DNA of 64,000 nt from Bradyrhizobiaceae bacterium (GCA_947481685.1 CANKHA010000008.1:29780-93779), one strand, 5' to 3'; positions 10,085 to 21,447 are shown, numbered from the stretch's first letter. Numbers and translations are program-made. The notes: generated by a model from the sequence alone, not told the origin.

Positions 10085-11569
10085 ATGCCGGCAGTACAAG
10101 AGACCGTCGATCAGGTCCGTCGCATCGACGTTGACAAGTATAAGTACGGTTTCGTCACCGATATCGAATCCGACAAGGCCGCGAAGGGGCTGTCCGAAGA
10201 GACGGTCCGCTTCATCTCGGCCAAGAAGGGCGAGCCGGAATGGATGCTGCAATGGCGTCTTGAAGCATTCCGGCACTGGCAGACCATGCGCGAGCCGAAA
10301 TGGGCGCGCGTCCATTACCCGCCGATCGATTATCAGGATCTCTATTATTACTCGGCGCCGAAGAAGAAAAAATCGCTGAAGTCGCTCGACGAACTCGATC
10401 CCGAAATCCTGCGGACCTACGAAAAGCTCGGCATTCCGCTGCGCGAGCAGGAAATCCTCGCCGGCGTGGAGCGCCCGGACGGCACGCGTTCGCGCGTGGC
10501 GGTCGATGCCGTGTTCGACTCCGTCTCGGTCGCGACCACCTTCCAGAAAGAGCTCAAGCAGGCCGGCGTGATCTTCATGCCGATCTCCGAGGCGCTGCGC
10601 GAGCATCCCGATCTGGTGCGCAAATATCTCGGCACGGTCGTGCCGGCCACCGACAACTTCTTTGCGACGCTGAACTCGGCGGTGTTTTCCGACGGCTCGT
10701 TTGTGTATGTGCCGCCCGGCGTGCGCTGCCCGATGGAGCTCTCGACCTATTTCCGCATCAACGAGAAGAACACCGGCCAGTTCGAGCGCACGCTGATCAT
10801 CGCCGACAAGGGCTCCTATGTCAGCTATCTTGAGGGCTGCACCGCGCCCTCGCGCGACGAGAACCAGCTGCATGCCGCGGTGGTCGAGCTGATCGCGCAT
10901 GACGACGCCGAGATCAAATATTCGACGATCCAGAACTGGTATCCCGGCGACAAGGAAGGCAAGGGCGGCATCTACAACTTCGTCACCAAGCGCGGCGAAT
11001 GCCGCGGTGCGCGGTCGAAGATTTCCTGGACGCAGCTGGAAACCGGTTCGGCCATCACCTGGAAATATCCTAGCTGCATCCTGCGCGGCGACGATTCCCG
11101 CGGCGAGTTCTATTCGATCGCCATTTCCAACGGCCGCCAGCAGGTCGATAGTGGCACCAAGATGTGGCACTTCGGCAAGAACACCACGAGCCGCATCATC
11201 TCCAAGGGCATCGCGGCGGGGCGTTCCAACAACACCTATCGCGGACTTGTAACCACGAGCCGCGGCGCCACCGGCGCGCGCAATTTCACGGCGTGCGACT
11301 CGCTGCTGATCGGCGACAAGGCAGGCGCGCATACCATTCCGTATATCGAGGCCAAGAACTCCAAAGCTGTGTTCGAGCATGAGGCCACGACCTCGAAGAT
11401 TTCCGATGACATCCTGTTCTATTGCCGCCAGCGCGGCCTTTCGGCAGAAGAAGCCGTGGCGCTGGTCGTCAACGGCTTCGTCAAGGATGTGCTGCAGCAG
11501 TTGCCGATGGAATTCGCCGTTGAGGCGCAGAAGCTGATCTCAATCTCGCTGGAAGGAAGTGTTGGGTAG
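10085..11569 (+). CDS. sufB: Fe-S cluster assembly protein SufB
   Basis: Core scaffold subunit of the SufBCD complex, on which Fe-S clusters are built. The 494-aa length fits SufB. Seen: an N-terminal region with [12 protein letters not shown], and the conserved beta-helix core with [35 protein letters not shown] and EHEATTSKI followed by a C-terminal helical region. A GTG at 10070 is in frame, but the ATG at 10085 is preferred because GGAGGGA (10074-10080) sits at ribosome-site distance. A small hairpin (CGCAGT 10052-10057 with ACTGCG 10065-10070) lies just before that site. The 95-base gap after iscS is the longest in the operon. Confidence 0.97.
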   Translation: MPAVQETVDQVRRIDVDKYKYGFVTDIESDKAAKGLSEETVRFISAKKGEPEWMLQWRLEAFRHWQTMREPKWARVHYPPIDYQDLYYYSAPKKKKSLKSLDELDPEILRTYEKLGIPLREQEILAGVERPDGTRSRVAVDAVFDSVSVATTFQKELKQAGVIFMPISEALREHPDLVRKYLGTVVPATDNFFATLNSAVFSDGSFVYVPPGVRCPMELSTYFRINEKNTGQFERTLIIADKGSYVSYLEGCTAPSRDENQLHAAVVELIAHDDAEIKYSTIQNWYPGDKEGKGGIYNFVTKRGECRGARSKISWTQLETGSAITWKYPSCILRGDDSRGEFYSIAISNGRQQVDSGTKMWHFGKNTTSRIISKGIAAGRSNNTYRGLVTTSRGATGARNFTACDSLLIGDKAGAHTIPYIEAKNSKAVFEHEATTSKISDDILFYCRQRGLSAEEAVALVVNGFVKDVLQQLPMEFAVEAQKLISISLEGSVG

Positions 11570-11573
11570 TACG

Positions 11574-12332
11574 ATGGCGTTGCTTGAAATCAAAAATCTC
11601 CACGCTGAAGTGGATGGCAAGAAAATCCTCAACGGGGTCGATCTCGTCGTCAAAAAAGGCACCGTTCACGCCATCATGGGCCCAAACGGCTCCGGCAAAT
11701 CGACGCTGTCTTACGTGCTGGCCGGCAAACCCGGCTACACGGTGACCGAAGGCGACGTGCTGCTCGACGGCGAGAGCATCCTTGGCATGGAGCCCGATGA
11801 GCGCGCTGCAAAGGGCATCTTTCTCGCATTCCAGTATCCGCTGGAAATTCCCGGCGTCGCGTCCATGACGTTCCTGCGCACGGCGGTGAATGCCCAGCGC
11901 AAGCGCCGCGGCGAGCCGGAGCTATCCACGCCGGAGTTCATGAAGCGCGTGCGCTGGATGGCGGAAAAACTCGAGATCGAACCGGAAATGCTGCGGCGCG
12001 CCGTCAATGTCGGTTTCTCCGGCGGTGAGAAGAAGCGCAACGAGGTGTTGCAAATGTCGATGCTGGAGCCGCGCCTCGCCATTCTCGACGAAACCGATTC
12101 CGGTCTCGATATCGATGCGCTGCGGATCGCGGCGGATGGTGTGAACCGCCTGCGTTCGCCGGAATGCTCGATGATCGTCATCACCCATTACCAGCGACTA
12201 CTCGACTATATCGTGCCGGACGTGGTGCACGTATTGTCGAAGGGCCGCGTGGTCAAAACCGGCGGCAAAGAGCTCGCGCACGAACTGGAAGCGCGCGGCT
12301 ATGCCGAATATCAGGACGATGCGGCCGCTTAA
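11574..12332 (+). CDS. sufC: SUF system ABC ATPase SufC
   Basis: Soluble ABC-type ATPase that drives conformational change in SufBCD; 252 aa. Seen: Walker A GPNGSGKS (36-43), the Q-loop region [12 protein letters not shown], signature [10 protein letters not shown] (SufC-specific), Walker [13 protein letters not shown] and the H-loop VITHYQRLL. It has no membrane segments. The start at 11574 is chosen over an in-frame GTG at 11559 because GGAAGGAAG (11551-11559) fits as its ribosome site. It begins four bases after the sufB stop. Confidence 0.97.
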   Translation: MALLEIKNLHAEVDGKKILNGVDLVVKKGTVHAIMGPNGSGKSTLSYVLAGKPGYTVTEGDVLLDGESILGMEPDERAAKGIFLAFQYPLEIPGVASMTFLRTAVNAQRKRRGEPELSTPEFMKRVRWMAEKLEIEPEMLRRAVNVGFSGGEKKRNEVLQMSMLEPRLAILDETDSGLDIDALRIAADGVNRLRSPECSMIVITHYQRLLDYIVPDVVHVLSKGRVVKTGGKELAHELEARGYAEYQDDAAA

Positions 12333-12347
12333 GCCGCGCATAAACCG

Positions 12348-13676
12348 ATGAATGTCGACGTCAAACCCATGAAAACCGCGGCCGAGCTTTCGCTCGCTGG
12401 CGTCTATGCGACGGCAAAAGCCAGGCTGCCGGGCGGCGGCGCTGTCGCGGCGCTGCGTGAGAGCGCTTTCCGCAGCTTCGATGCCCAGGGTCTGCCGCAC
12501 CGACGCATTGAGGAATGGAAATACACCGACCTGCGCGCGCTGATGCGCGAGGCCAGGACGGTAGCCGCGCCGCCGGATGCCGCCGCGAAAGACCGCGCCA
12601 AGGTCGCGCCTTGCGTGATCGGCGACGTCGAATGCCGCCGCATTGTTTTCATCAACGGCGTTTTCGTTCCGGAGTTGTCCGATCTGAGCGCACTGGAGCC
12701 CGGGCTAACGATCCTGTCGATGGCGGAAGCGCTGGCGAAAGGCGATGTCCGCGTCACACAGCATCTCGGCAAGGTTCTCGACAACAACGACGCGGCCCTG
12801 GCTTTGAACACGGCGCTGATGGGCGACGGGATTTTCATTCATGTCGCGGCCGGTGCCGCGGTCGACAAGCCGTTGCATTTGTCGTTCTTCGGACCGGATA
12901 CGCCTGCATCGGTGTTTACCCGCTCGCTTGTCGTGGTGGAAAAGGCCGGCCGGGCGATGCTGATCGAAAGCCACGAAGGCGCTTCGGACGCGGATTATCA
13001 GGTCAATGCAGCGATCGAACTCGTAGTCGGCGATGAAGCGCATGTCGATCACGTCAAGCTGATCGCCGAAGGGGTGAAGGCGTTGCACGTCTCGACCCTG
13101 CTTGCTTCCATCGGCGCGCGCGCGCGGTTCAACGACTTCACTTTCACCACCGGTGGCGCGGTCGTGCGCAACCAGGTTTTCCTGCGCTTCGATGGCGCGG
13201 ACACGGTGGCCGGTATTCGCGGCGCGAACCTGCTGGACGGCAAACAGCACGTCGATACCACGTTGGTGGCGGACCATCACGCCGTTGGCTGCCAGAGTCG
13301 CGAGTTGTTCAAGGCAGTGCTCGACGGCGATAGCCACAGCATTTTCCAGGGCAAGATCATCGTACAGCCCGGCGCGCAAAAAACCGACGCCCGGATGATG
13401 ACCCAGGCCTTGTTGTTGTCCGATCGCGCCGAATCGGACAACAAGCCGGAACTCGAGATTTTCGCCGACGATGTGCAGTGCGGGCATGGCGCCACCGCCG
13501 GCGCTCTCGACCAGAATCTGCTTTTCTATCTCAAGGCGCGCGGCATTCCGCAAAAAGAGGCCGAGGCGTTGCTGATCCAGTCCTTCGTCGGCGAGGCCAT
13601 CGAAGGCATCGAACATGCCGGCTTGCGGGAGGTGCTGCTGGAAGCGGTTGCCGCCCACTTGGCCGCCCGGAAATAA
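12348..13676 (+). CDS. sufD: Fe-S cluster assembly protein SufD
   Basis: Partner of SufB in the SufBC2D scaffold complex; helps iron acquisition. At 442 aa it is a normal SufD. Seen: an N-terminal RRIEEWKYTDL segment typical of SufD, a beta-helix core, and the C-terminal family signature with CGHGATAG and FLRFDGADT/QGKIIVQPGAQKTDA-like stretches ending in LIQSFVGEAIEGI. The start is 15 bases after sufC; the stop is one base before sufS. The similarity to SufB lies mainly in the C-terminal core. Confidence 0.95.
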   Translation: MNVDVKPMKTAAELSLAGVYATAKARLPGGGAVAALRESAFRSFDAQGLPHRRIEEWKYTDLRALMREARTVAAPPDAAAKDRAKVAPCVIGDVECRRIVFINGVFVPELSDLSALEPGLTILSMAEALAKGDVRVTQHLGKVLDNNDAALALNTALMGDGIFIHVAAGAAVDKPLHLSFFGPDTPASVFTRSLVVVEKAGRAMLIESHEGASDADYQVNAAIELVVGDEAHVDHVKLIAEGVKALHVSTLLASIGARARFNDFTFTTGGAVVRNQVFLRFDGADTVAGIRGANLLDGKQHVDTTLVADHHAVGCQSRELFKAVLDGDSHSIFQGKIIVQPGAQKTDARMMTQALLLSDRAESDNKPELEIFADDVQCGHGATAGALDQNLLFYLKARGIPQKEAEALLIQSFVGEAIEGIEHAGLREVLLEAVAAHLAARK

Positions 13677-13677
13677 T

Positions 13678-14922
13678 ATGACCCATCCCGCAGTTGCCGA
13701 CGGCAAATACGATATCGACCGCATCCGGACGGATTTTCCGATCCTGTCGGCGAATGTCTATGGCAAGCCGCTGGTCTATCTCGACAACGCGGCGTCCGCG
13801 CAGAAGCCGCGTGATATGCTCGACCGCAGTTACAAGGGCTACACCACAGAATATGCCAATGTGCATCGCGGGCTGCATTTCCTCGCGAACGCGGCAACCG
13901 AGGCCTACGAAGGCTCGCGCGACAAGGTGCAGAGTTTCCTCAACGCCCCACGGCGGGAGGAGATTATTTTTACCCGCAATGCCACCGAGGCTATCAATCT
14001 GGTTGCCGCGACTTTCGGGCGCATGCGCATCCAGCCGGGCGATGAGATCGTGCTCTCGATCATGGAGCACCATTCGAACATCGTTCCCTGGCATTTCCTG
14101 CGCGAGCGGCATGGCGCGGTCATCAAGTGGGCGCCGGTCGATGACGACGGCAATTTCCTGATCGACGAATTCGAAAAGTTGCTCGGCCCGCGCACCAAGA
14201 TGGTGGCGATCACGCAGATGTCGAACACGCTCGGCACCATCGTTCCGGTGAAAGAGGTCGTGAAGCGCGCCCATGCACGCGGCATTCCGGTGCTGGTCGA
14301 TGGCAGCCAGGGCGCTGTGCATCTCGATGTCGATGTTCAGGATATCGACTGCGACTTTTTTGTTTTCACCGGCCACAAGCTTTACGGGCCGACCGGCATT
14401 GGCGTGCTCTACGGCAAGCATGAGCATCTGGTTGCCATGCCGCCGTTCAACGGCGGCGGCGAGATGATCCGCGAAGTGTTCGAGGACCGCATTACCTATG
14501 GCGATCCGCCGCACAAATTCGAGGCCGGGACGCCGGCCATCGTGCAGGCGATCGGGCTTGGCGCCGCCATCGACTACGTCAATTCCATCGGCAAGGCGCG
14601 CATTCGCGCCCATGAATCCGAATTGCTGGCCTATGCGCAAAGCCGCCTGCGGGAGATCAATTCTCTCCGCGTCATCGGAACTGCGAAGGAAAAAGGGCCG
14701 ATCATCTCGTTCGAGATCAAGGGCGCGCATGCGCATGATGTGGCGACAGTGATCGACCGCTCCGGCGTCGCGGTGCGGGCAGGGACCCATTGCACCATGC
14801 CGCTGCTGACCCGCTTCGGCGTCAGCGCCACATGCCGCGCCTCTTTCGCGATGTACAACACCAAAGCCGAGGTCGACAGCCTTGTAGAGGCCTTGATCAA
14901 GGCGCAGGAATTCTTTGCATGA
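13678..14922 (+). CDS. sufS: SufS cysteine desulfurase (group II)
   Basis: PLP cysteine desulfurase/selenocysteine lyase that feeds persulfide sulfur to SufBCD; 414 aa. Seen: LDNAAS (35-40), EHHSNIVPW (130-138), the PLP lysine K234 in TGHKLYGPTG, and the catalytic cysteine C372 in AGTHCTMPLL. The start ATG at 13678 is one base after the sufD stop; the longer frame upstream lies inside sufD and lacks family residues. Its stop overlaps the sufT start in an ATGA. No SufE is present in the window, so the sulfur acceptor is not identified here. Confidence 0.95.
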   Translation: MTHPAVADGKYDIDRIRTDFPILSANVYGKPLVYLDNAASAQKPRDMLDRSYKGYTTEYANVHRGLHFLANAATEAYEGSRDKVQSFLNAPRREEIIFTRNATEAINLVAATFGRMRIQPGDEIVLSIMEHHSNIVPWHFLRERHGAVIKWAPVDDDGNFLIDEFEKLLGPRTKMVAITQMSNTLGTIVPVKEVVKRAHARGIPVLVDGSQGAVHLDVDVQDIDCDFFVFTGHKLYGPTGIGVLYGKHEHLVAMPPFNGGGEMIREVFEDRITYGDPPHKFEAGTPAIVQAIGLGAAIDYVNSIGKARIRAHESELLAYAQSRLREINSLRVIGTAKEKGPIISFEIKGAHAHDVATVIDRSGVAVRAGTHCTMPLLTRFGVSATCRASFAMYNTKAEVDSLVEALIKAQEFFA

Positions 14923-15296
14923 GTGATGAACCCAAAGCCAAAGCGCCCGACCTGGTGCCATCCGGCACGTCCGCGCTGCCGCAGGACGAACAGACACGGC
15001 TGACCGATAACATCGTCGCCGCGCTGAAGACCGTTTTCGACCCGGAAATTCCGGCCGATATCTATGAGATGGGATTGATCTACAAGATCGACCTGGCCGA
15101 CGATCGCACGGTGACTGTCGATATGACGCTGACCACGCCGAATTGCCCGGCCGCGCAGGAACTGCCGAAGTCGGTGGAGAATGCCGTCTCGAGCGTGCCG
15201 GGGGTCGGTGAGGTCAAGGTCAATATCGTCTGGGATCCACCATGGGACCCGAGCCGCATGACCGACGAGGCGCGGCTGACGCTGAATATGTGGTGA
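14919..15296 (+). CDS. sufT: SufT / MIP18-like (DUF59) Fe-S maturation protein
   Basis: A 125-aa DUF59 protein that helps mature Fe-S proteins when demand is high. Seen: an acidic/proline-rich N-terminus, FDPEIPADIYEMGLIY (about 40-55), and TPNCPAAQELP with the conserved Cys76, ending in WDPPWDPSRMTDEAR, as in the SufT group. Translation is probably coupled to sufS because ATG 14919 overlaps the sufS stop (ATGA). Its place between sufS and sufA matches other alphaproteobacterial suf operons. Confidence 0.93.
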   Translation: MSDEPKAKAPDLVPSGTSALPQDEQTRLTDNIVAALKTVFDPEIPADIYEMGLIYKIDLADDRTVTVDMTLTTPNCPAAQELPKSVENAVSSVPGVGEVKVNIVWDPPWDPSRMTDEARLTLNMW

Positions 15297-15371
15297 CGTT
15301 GCGCACGGACGCGGAAGACTTACATTAGAAACAAGCGGATTCTTTCCGCCTGCGAACAAGGGAAAAGACCC

Positions 15372-15761
15372 ATGGCCGAAGCACGGCCCAGACCTCAGGT
15401 GATGCGGCTTACGGACGCTGCGGCAACGCGAGTCAAGGAAGTGATGGCGAAGGCGCAGGGCTCAATCGTGGCTGTGCGTGTCGGCGTCAAGAACGGCGGT
15501 TGTGCAGGCATGGCCTATACGATGGAATATGCCACCGAGCTCGGACCCCACGACGAGGTCGTCGAGGACAAGGGCGTCCGTATCCTGATCGATCCCAAGG
15601 CGGTGATGTTCCTGCTTGGCACCGAGATGGATTTCAAAACGGAAAAGCTGTCCACCCAGTTCGTGTTCAATAACCCGAATCAGACGTCGGCCTGCGGCTG
15701 CGGTGAATCGGTGCAGATTACGCCGGCGACAAACGAAGCGGGCGCCAGCCCAGCCCATTAA
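15372..15761 (+). CDS. sufA: A-type Fe-S carrier SufA
   Basis: Carrier that passes assembled clusters to apoproteins; 129 aa, HesB/IscA family. The three conserved cysteines are present: C44 in NGGCAGMAY, and C108 and C110 in SACGCGESV. The start ATG at 15372 follows AAGGGAAAAG. It lies 75 bases after sufT and is the last operon gene; the next gene, convergent, ends 10 bases away, so there is little room for a separate terminator. Confidence 0.95.
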   Translation: MAEARPRPQVMRLTDAAATRVKEVMAKAQGSIVAVRVGVKNGGCAGMAYTMEYATELGPHDEVVEDKGVRILIDPKAVMFLLGTEMDFKTEKLSTQFVFNNPNQTSACGCGESVQITPATNEAGASPAH

Positions 15762-15771
15762 GCGTAATGCG

Positions 15772-16839
15772 TCAGGCGACCTTGCTTTGGGCGCCCGTGG
15801 CCTCGGGGTCGCTCTCGCAGATCACCCGATTGCGCCCGGCATGCTTGGCCGCATACAGGCAGGCATCGGCACGCTCAATCAGCGTCTGTGGCGTGTCGCC
15901 GTCGCGCAGGGTCGCAACACCGATCGAAATCGTAATACGGCCAAGCTGCTCGTGGGTCGAGCGCTTCATCAATTGCTTGGTCATCACCGCACGGCGGATG
16001 TGATCGGCCACGGTCGTTGCTGAGCGCAGCACGGTGTTGGGCAGCACCACCGCGAATTCCTCGCCGCCGTAGCGCGCTGCGATATCCTGGCCCTTGACGT
16101 TGTTCTTCACCGACATGGCTGCGAGCCGCAGCACCTGATCGCCGGTCTGATGGCCGAAGCTGTCATTGAATTTCTTAAAATGGTCGATGTCCGTCATCAT
16201 CAGGGACAGCGGTTCGCGTTTAGCTGCAGCTTCCGCAATCGCCTTCTCGACCGACTCGTCGAAAAATTTCCGGTTGGCTAGCGTGGTGAGTGGATCGGTC
16301 AGGCTCTCGTGCCGGACCGCCTCCAGGTTCTGCTGCAGTTGATTGATTTCCTGCTTGGAGGCGGTCAGGCGCTCTTCCAGAACCTGATTACTGCGCTCCA
16401 TATCCTTTGCGGTCTGCACCAGGCTTTCGACGATTGCGCGCAAGCCCTCGCGGTCATCGGCGTCGCCAAGCTGCTGGCTCATGTCGGCAAGGCTCTCGGT
16501 ATAGGTTGTTGCGGAACCAGCGGCTGCCTCGATCATGGCCATGACCTGATCGATTTCGTCCTTCACCTGCAAGCCGACCTGATCGAGCTGCTGCATCTGC
16601 CGGGCCGGCGAGAATTGCGCGTCGTAAATCTGATCGAGGTCGGTTTCGGTTACCTGCCCTTTGTTTTGCAACAGATCGTTGATGCTCTGGTTGAGCTGGG
16701 AGTTGTAGCCGGTCGCGTAGGTGTACCAGACCTCGTAATTGCGCGGTGTGGCGGCCTGACGCAAAGCCCGGATCTGGCTAAATGCCACCTTCGCGAACGC
16801 CAAGGTGCGTTCGTGCTCGTCCGCGATTTGTTCGCCCAT
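15772..16839 (-). CDS. Diguanylate cyclase (GGDEF domain)
   Basis: Makes the second messenger c-di-GMP. From the ATG at 16839 it is 355 aa: an alpha-helical N-terminal domain of unknown ligand (with NYEVWYTYATGYN), coiled coil (about 120-180), then a GGDEF domain (about 190-350) with the active-site motif RYGGEEFAVVL and TDIDHFKKFND. The inhibitory I-site position four residues before reads KGQD rather than RxxD, so product inhibition may be weak. A GTG at 16875 would add 12 residues but lacks a better ribosome site. No membrane segment is seen, so it is cytoplasmic. Confidence 0.92.
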   Translation of the reverse strand: MGEQIADEHERTLAFAKVAFSQIRALRQAATPRNYEVWYTYATGYNSQLNQSINDLLQNKGQVTETDLDQIYDAQFSPARQMQQLDQVGLQVKDEIDQVMAMIEAAAGSATTYTESLADMSQQLGDADDREGLRAIVESLVQTAKDMERSNQVLEERLTASKQEINQLQQNLEAVRHESLTDPLTTLANRKFFDESVEKAIAEAAAKREPLSLMMTDIDHFKKFNDSFGHQTGDQVLRLAAMSVKNNVKGQDIAARYGGEEFAVVLPNTVLRSATTVADHIRRAVMTKQLMKRSTHEQLGRITISIGVATLRDGDTPQTLIERADACLYAAKHAGRNRVICESDPEATGAQSKVA

Positions 16840-16971
16840 GATCCCCAGCCCCGTCGCCGCGAAAGCGGCGCGCACAGCCTACGGTCCATTAGTACTGGGC
16901 CGAATGACGGGTCGATCCTATGTGCGGTCGGTGAACGAGGGGTAAACGGGTAAGCGGCGAGATGCGAGTTT

Positions 16972-18405
<1,434 letters not shown>

Positions 18406-18506
18406 GCAACCTCTAAGAGAGACCGTGTGCGGGCCCGCGCCGGCAGAACGACGACCAACAATGGCGGGGGCGATACGGTCGAATCTGAGTCGATCGTTCA
18501 GCGGCG

Positions 18507-18534
18507 AACATAAGCCCGAACGCCCAAAAGTCAA
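18507..18534 (-). promoter_or_regulatory. Sigma70-like promoter of the DEAD-box helicase gene
   Basis: On the minus strand TTGACT (18529-18534) and TATGTT (18507-18512) are 16 bases apart, giving a leader of about 95 nt before the ATG at 18405. Consensus-based prediction. Confidence 0.4.
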
Positions 18535-18574
18535 GTGCTGCAGTGCAACAAGTCCCGTAAAAACTTAAGGTTTT

Positions 18575-20119
18575 TTACGAAACTGTCGCATTTTGATCCT
18601 GGACGACCTGCTCCGCGCTCCAGTCCTTGCCGAGCCCCGCCGTGGTCGGGAAGACGAGGGATTTGATGACCACCGCGACGGCGCCGGAGCTTTCCATCAT
18701 CCCGCCGATATCAATGAAGTCGAAATCCTTGAGTTCGAGACCGTCGATGGACACCACGGCGCTGGGAACCTTCATCTCCTCGCGGAGGTGAATGCCGAGA
18801 AGTCCGCCGACATCGCCGTCGCCGGCGAGGACGATGGGGTGGCCGCGGTCCAGAACCGGCTTCAGTCCTTCGACTGCGCCACGGCAGAAGGCGTCGAGGC
18901 GCTGGAAGGTGGCCGAACCTTTCCAGGGGACGAAGATCGCGACCGGGCTGTCGCCTTTGGCGAGGTCGAGCTGCTTGAGGGCGGTGGAGACGGCAGCCGC
19001 TACCGCTTTGGTATCGATCGTTTCTTCGAGCGGAAGATTGGGCGCGATCACCGGAATGTTGCGGAGTGGGACTGTTTCCAACGGCGCGATGAAGATCGTG
19101 CTGCCGCTGACCTGCGTAGTGTATTGCGAAGCGCCGACGACGGTGGCGCGAATGCCCTGGTCCGGCGTCTCAATGCGGGAGCACCAAGGCTCGACGCGCT
19201 TGCGAATCTCTTCGGCCAGCATCGGACCAAGATCGCCGAATGACTTCTTCTCGCGCCCGTAGATGAATTCGGAAACGCCGCCGGAGAAAGTGACCTCATC
19301 GACCTTGCCGCGATAGGCGAGGGGATCGAGGCGCAGCAGATTGCCGCCTTCCGACGGAGAGCCGCCCTTCATCGCATCGAATAGCCGGTCGGCCATCAGC
19401 ACGACGACCTTGCGCGCTGTTTCCGGCGGAAAAGCATCGCCAAGTTTCAGGTTCAGACCGAGGGCGGCGCCAAAACGGCGTCCGGCTTCCTCGATGCGGT
19501 TGATCTTGCCGTTGGCGTCGACGCAGATGAGGCGTGCTCCGACGTCGATGGCGGTCAGCGCAATCACCTTGCCGTCGGCGCAGACGGAAATCTTCGATGT
19601 GCCGCCGCCGATGTCGACATTCATCACGGTGGAATTGTCGCGAACGGAACGCGCGGCCGCGCCCGAGCCAAAGGCCGCCATCACGGTTTCGAGGTTGTCA
19701 CCGGCGCTGACCGCAACGAGCTTGCCGGCTTGCGCTGCGAACAACTCGCCGATCTTGCGCGCATTGCGCCGGCGCACGGCGACGCCCGTGAGGATCAGGG
19801 CGCCGGTGTCGATCTCGGCCGGATCGACATTGGCGTCCTTGTACTGCTGGTTGATGAAAGCGCCGAGCTTCTCAGCGTCTATCTCTTCCTTGTCGTTGTA
19901 GGGCGTGAGCAGGATGTCGGACTGATAGAAAGTCTCGCGCTGGGTGACGACGTAGCGGCTATCCATCCGCTCCAGCACGATGCGCGAGAACACGAGATGT
20001 GAGGTCGATGACCCGATATCGACGCCGACGCTGAGAATGATGATTTCATCCTCGCCTTCGAGCGTGCGTCCGACGTTGGAGAAGTAAACGCGTCCGGTTG
20101 CGGTGTCTTCGTATGGCAT
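18575..20119 (-). CDS. eutA: Ethanolamine ammonia-lyase reactivase EutA-like protein
   Basis: EutA is an ASKHA-fold ATPase that frees inactivated adenosylcobalamin from ethanolamine ammonia-lyase. This 514-aa protein is somewhat longer than E. coli EutA (467 aa) because of an N-terminal extension. Seen: phosphate 1-like VGVDIGSSTSH, NVDIGGGTSK (second phosphate motif), FSGGVSEFI, RATVVGASQYT and the family C-terminus FDFIDIGG...VIKSLVFP. eutB and eutC are not in the window. It follows a double-cupin gene on the same strand with a 110-base gap, which suggests a two-gene unit with an unproven role. Confidence 0.85.
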   Translation of the reverse strand: MPYEDTATGRVYFSNVGRTLEGEDEIIILSVGVDIGSSTSHLVFSRIVLERMDSRYVVTQRETFYQSDILLTPYNDKEEIDAEKLGAFINQQYKDANVDPAEIDTGALILTGVAVRRRNARKIGELFAAQAGKLVAVSAGDNLETVMAAFGSGAAARSVRDNSTVMNVDIGGGTSKISVCADGKVIALTAIDVGARLICVDANGKINRIEEAGRRFGAALGLNLKLGDAFPPETARKVVVLMADRLFDAMKGGSPSEGGNLLRLDPLAYRGKVDEVTFSGGVSEFIYGREKKSFGDLGPMLAEEIRKRVEPWCSRIETPDQGIRATVVGASQYTTQVSGSTIFIAPLETVPLRNIPVIAPNLPLEETIDTKAVAAAVSTALKQLDLAKGDSPVAIFVPWKGSATFQRLDAFCRGAVEGLKPVLDRGHPIVLAGDGDVGGLLGIHLREEMKVPSAVVSIDGLELKDFDFIDIGGMMESSGAVAVVIKSLVFPTTAGLGKDWSAEQVVQDQNATVS

Positions 20120-20229
20120 CCCGATATCTTTTCAATGTTATGCCCGGCAGCGCGGCAGTCTAGCTTGCGCAGACTGCGTAAACTTGCCTGCGCATGCCGG
20201 GCATGTGTTTTAGCGATTTGCGGAGCGGA

Positions 20230-21447
20230 TTATTCCGTCGGCAGCGGGCCTTTGTAGTTCTTGTCGTAATATTCCGCGCGCATGCGGTTCTCGACACCCG
20301 CGGCCTTGAGCCGTTCCTCGTATTCCTTGCGGAGATGGGGATCTTCCATCCAGTACGGGATGGCTGTGCCGCCTTCCGGAATATCGCGGCCGGTATAGTC
20401 GGTATGCTTCTCGCCGGGCGGGCCGGGGTCACGGCCGGGATTGAACGGACCGAACCATGCGGTGAGGCGCAGCGGAGCCTGTGATGCCGCGAAGTGCTGG
20501 TGATACCAGCGTGCGCCGCCGGGAGCCGCGGTGACCATGCCGCTGTACTCGTAGTCGACGCGACGTACCTCGTCGCCTTTGCCGTCCTGCCACGGCGTGA
20601 CGCCGTTCTTTTCCGGCCACGTGTATGTGTAGCCCTTGCCGGTGAGGCAGATCAGCACCGCCGCCGAGGTGTGCGCATGCGCCTTGGAGTAGCGGCCCAT
20701 CTCGTGCTGACCGATCCAGTAATAGAACTGGTTGTTGGTCATGAACGGCTCGACGCGGCGCCAGCCCGGAGAGCGACGGTTGTCCAGCGGCAGGTCGCAG
20801 TTGATCACGTCTGGGATGAAGTTGGTGCGGCGCATGGCAAGGCCACGCACTGGATCCGGCTCGACGTCATCCTTGTATTTATAGAAGTCGTCCGCGCTGC
20901 TGAAGCGGTCGGTGAACTTGAAGGGGTTGTTGAACACGGCATCGACGTTGTTGATCATGTTCAGCACGTTCGGCGCCGTGGTGCCGGCCATCAGCAGGGC
21001 AGGCTGCGACGACGCGTTGACGATGCGGTGCATCGTGTTCATCGGGATCGAAAACATCGAGCCCTTTTGCCATTCGAAGGTGTGGCGCTTGGTGTCGCCC
21101 TCCATCCAGACCTCGGTGGAGCCGCGGCCTTCCACGACGAGGAAGACTTCCTCGTACATGTGCTTCTCGGGATTCAGCGCGCCGGCACCCGGCACTTCGA
21201 CGACGTAGCAACCCCACTTGGTCTCGGTGCCGTAGAGCTGCACATACGTGCCGCGGCCGCCCGTGCGCTTCCACGGTTCGAGCGGAAGGTCATGTGCACG
21301 CTTGAAACCCATGCCGCGGAAGCAGGGAATGCCTTCCGAGTCCATGAACTCGTCATAGGGCGTCTTCTGCTTCTTGAAATCTCCGAAGCCGGCTTTCTTG
21401 CCGCCGGCCGGTTCGTGCCAATGGGATTTGCTGGTGACTTCATGCAT
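20230..21447 (-). CDS. Double-cupin domain protein upstream of eutA
   Basis: A 405-aa bicupin with no signal peptide. Seen: a first cupin (about 70-165) with HMYEEVFLVVEGRGS and PMNTMHRIVN, and a second (about 255-345) with HAHTSAAVLICLTGKGY and WYHQHFA, each with plausible metal-binding histidines and a glutamate. Similar long cupins are sometimes labelled ethanolamine ammonia-lyase-activating proteins in databases; I know of no biochemistry that establishes this. Gentisate-dioxygenase-like or binding functions are alternatives. The start ATG at 21447 follows AGAGGA. It is divergent from pobA across 227 bases. Confidence 0.75.
   Translation of the reverse strand: MHEVTSKSHWHEPAGGKKAGFGDFKKQKTPYDEFMDSEGIPCFRGMGFKRAHDLPLEPWKRTGGRGTYVQLYGTETKWGCYVVEVPGAGALNPEKHMYEEVFLVVEGRGSTEVWMEGDTKRHTFEWQKGSMFSIPMNTMHRIVNASSQPALLMAGTTAPNVLNMINNVDAVFNNPFKFTDRFSSADDFYKYKDDVEPDPVRGLAMRRTNFIPDVINCDLPLDNRRSPGWRRVEPFMTNNQFYYWIGQHEMGRYSKAHAHTSAAVLICLTGKGYTYTWPEKNGVTPWQDGKGDEVRRVDYEYSGMVTAAPGGARWYHQHFAASQAPLRLTAWFGPFNPGRDPGPPGEKHTDYTGRDIPEGGTAIPYWMEDPHLRKEYEERLKAAGVENRMRAEYYDKNYKGPLPTE

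Noticed and set aside
10025..11380. Long open frame antisense to sufB (451 codons)
   Set aside because: It mirrors the codon pattern of sufB, is low in recognisable protein motifs, and its sense partner is a clear conserved gene.
13531..14997. Long open frame antisense to sufS (488 codons)
   Set aside because: High-GC antisense shadow of a conserved gene, with no known domain or ribosome site.
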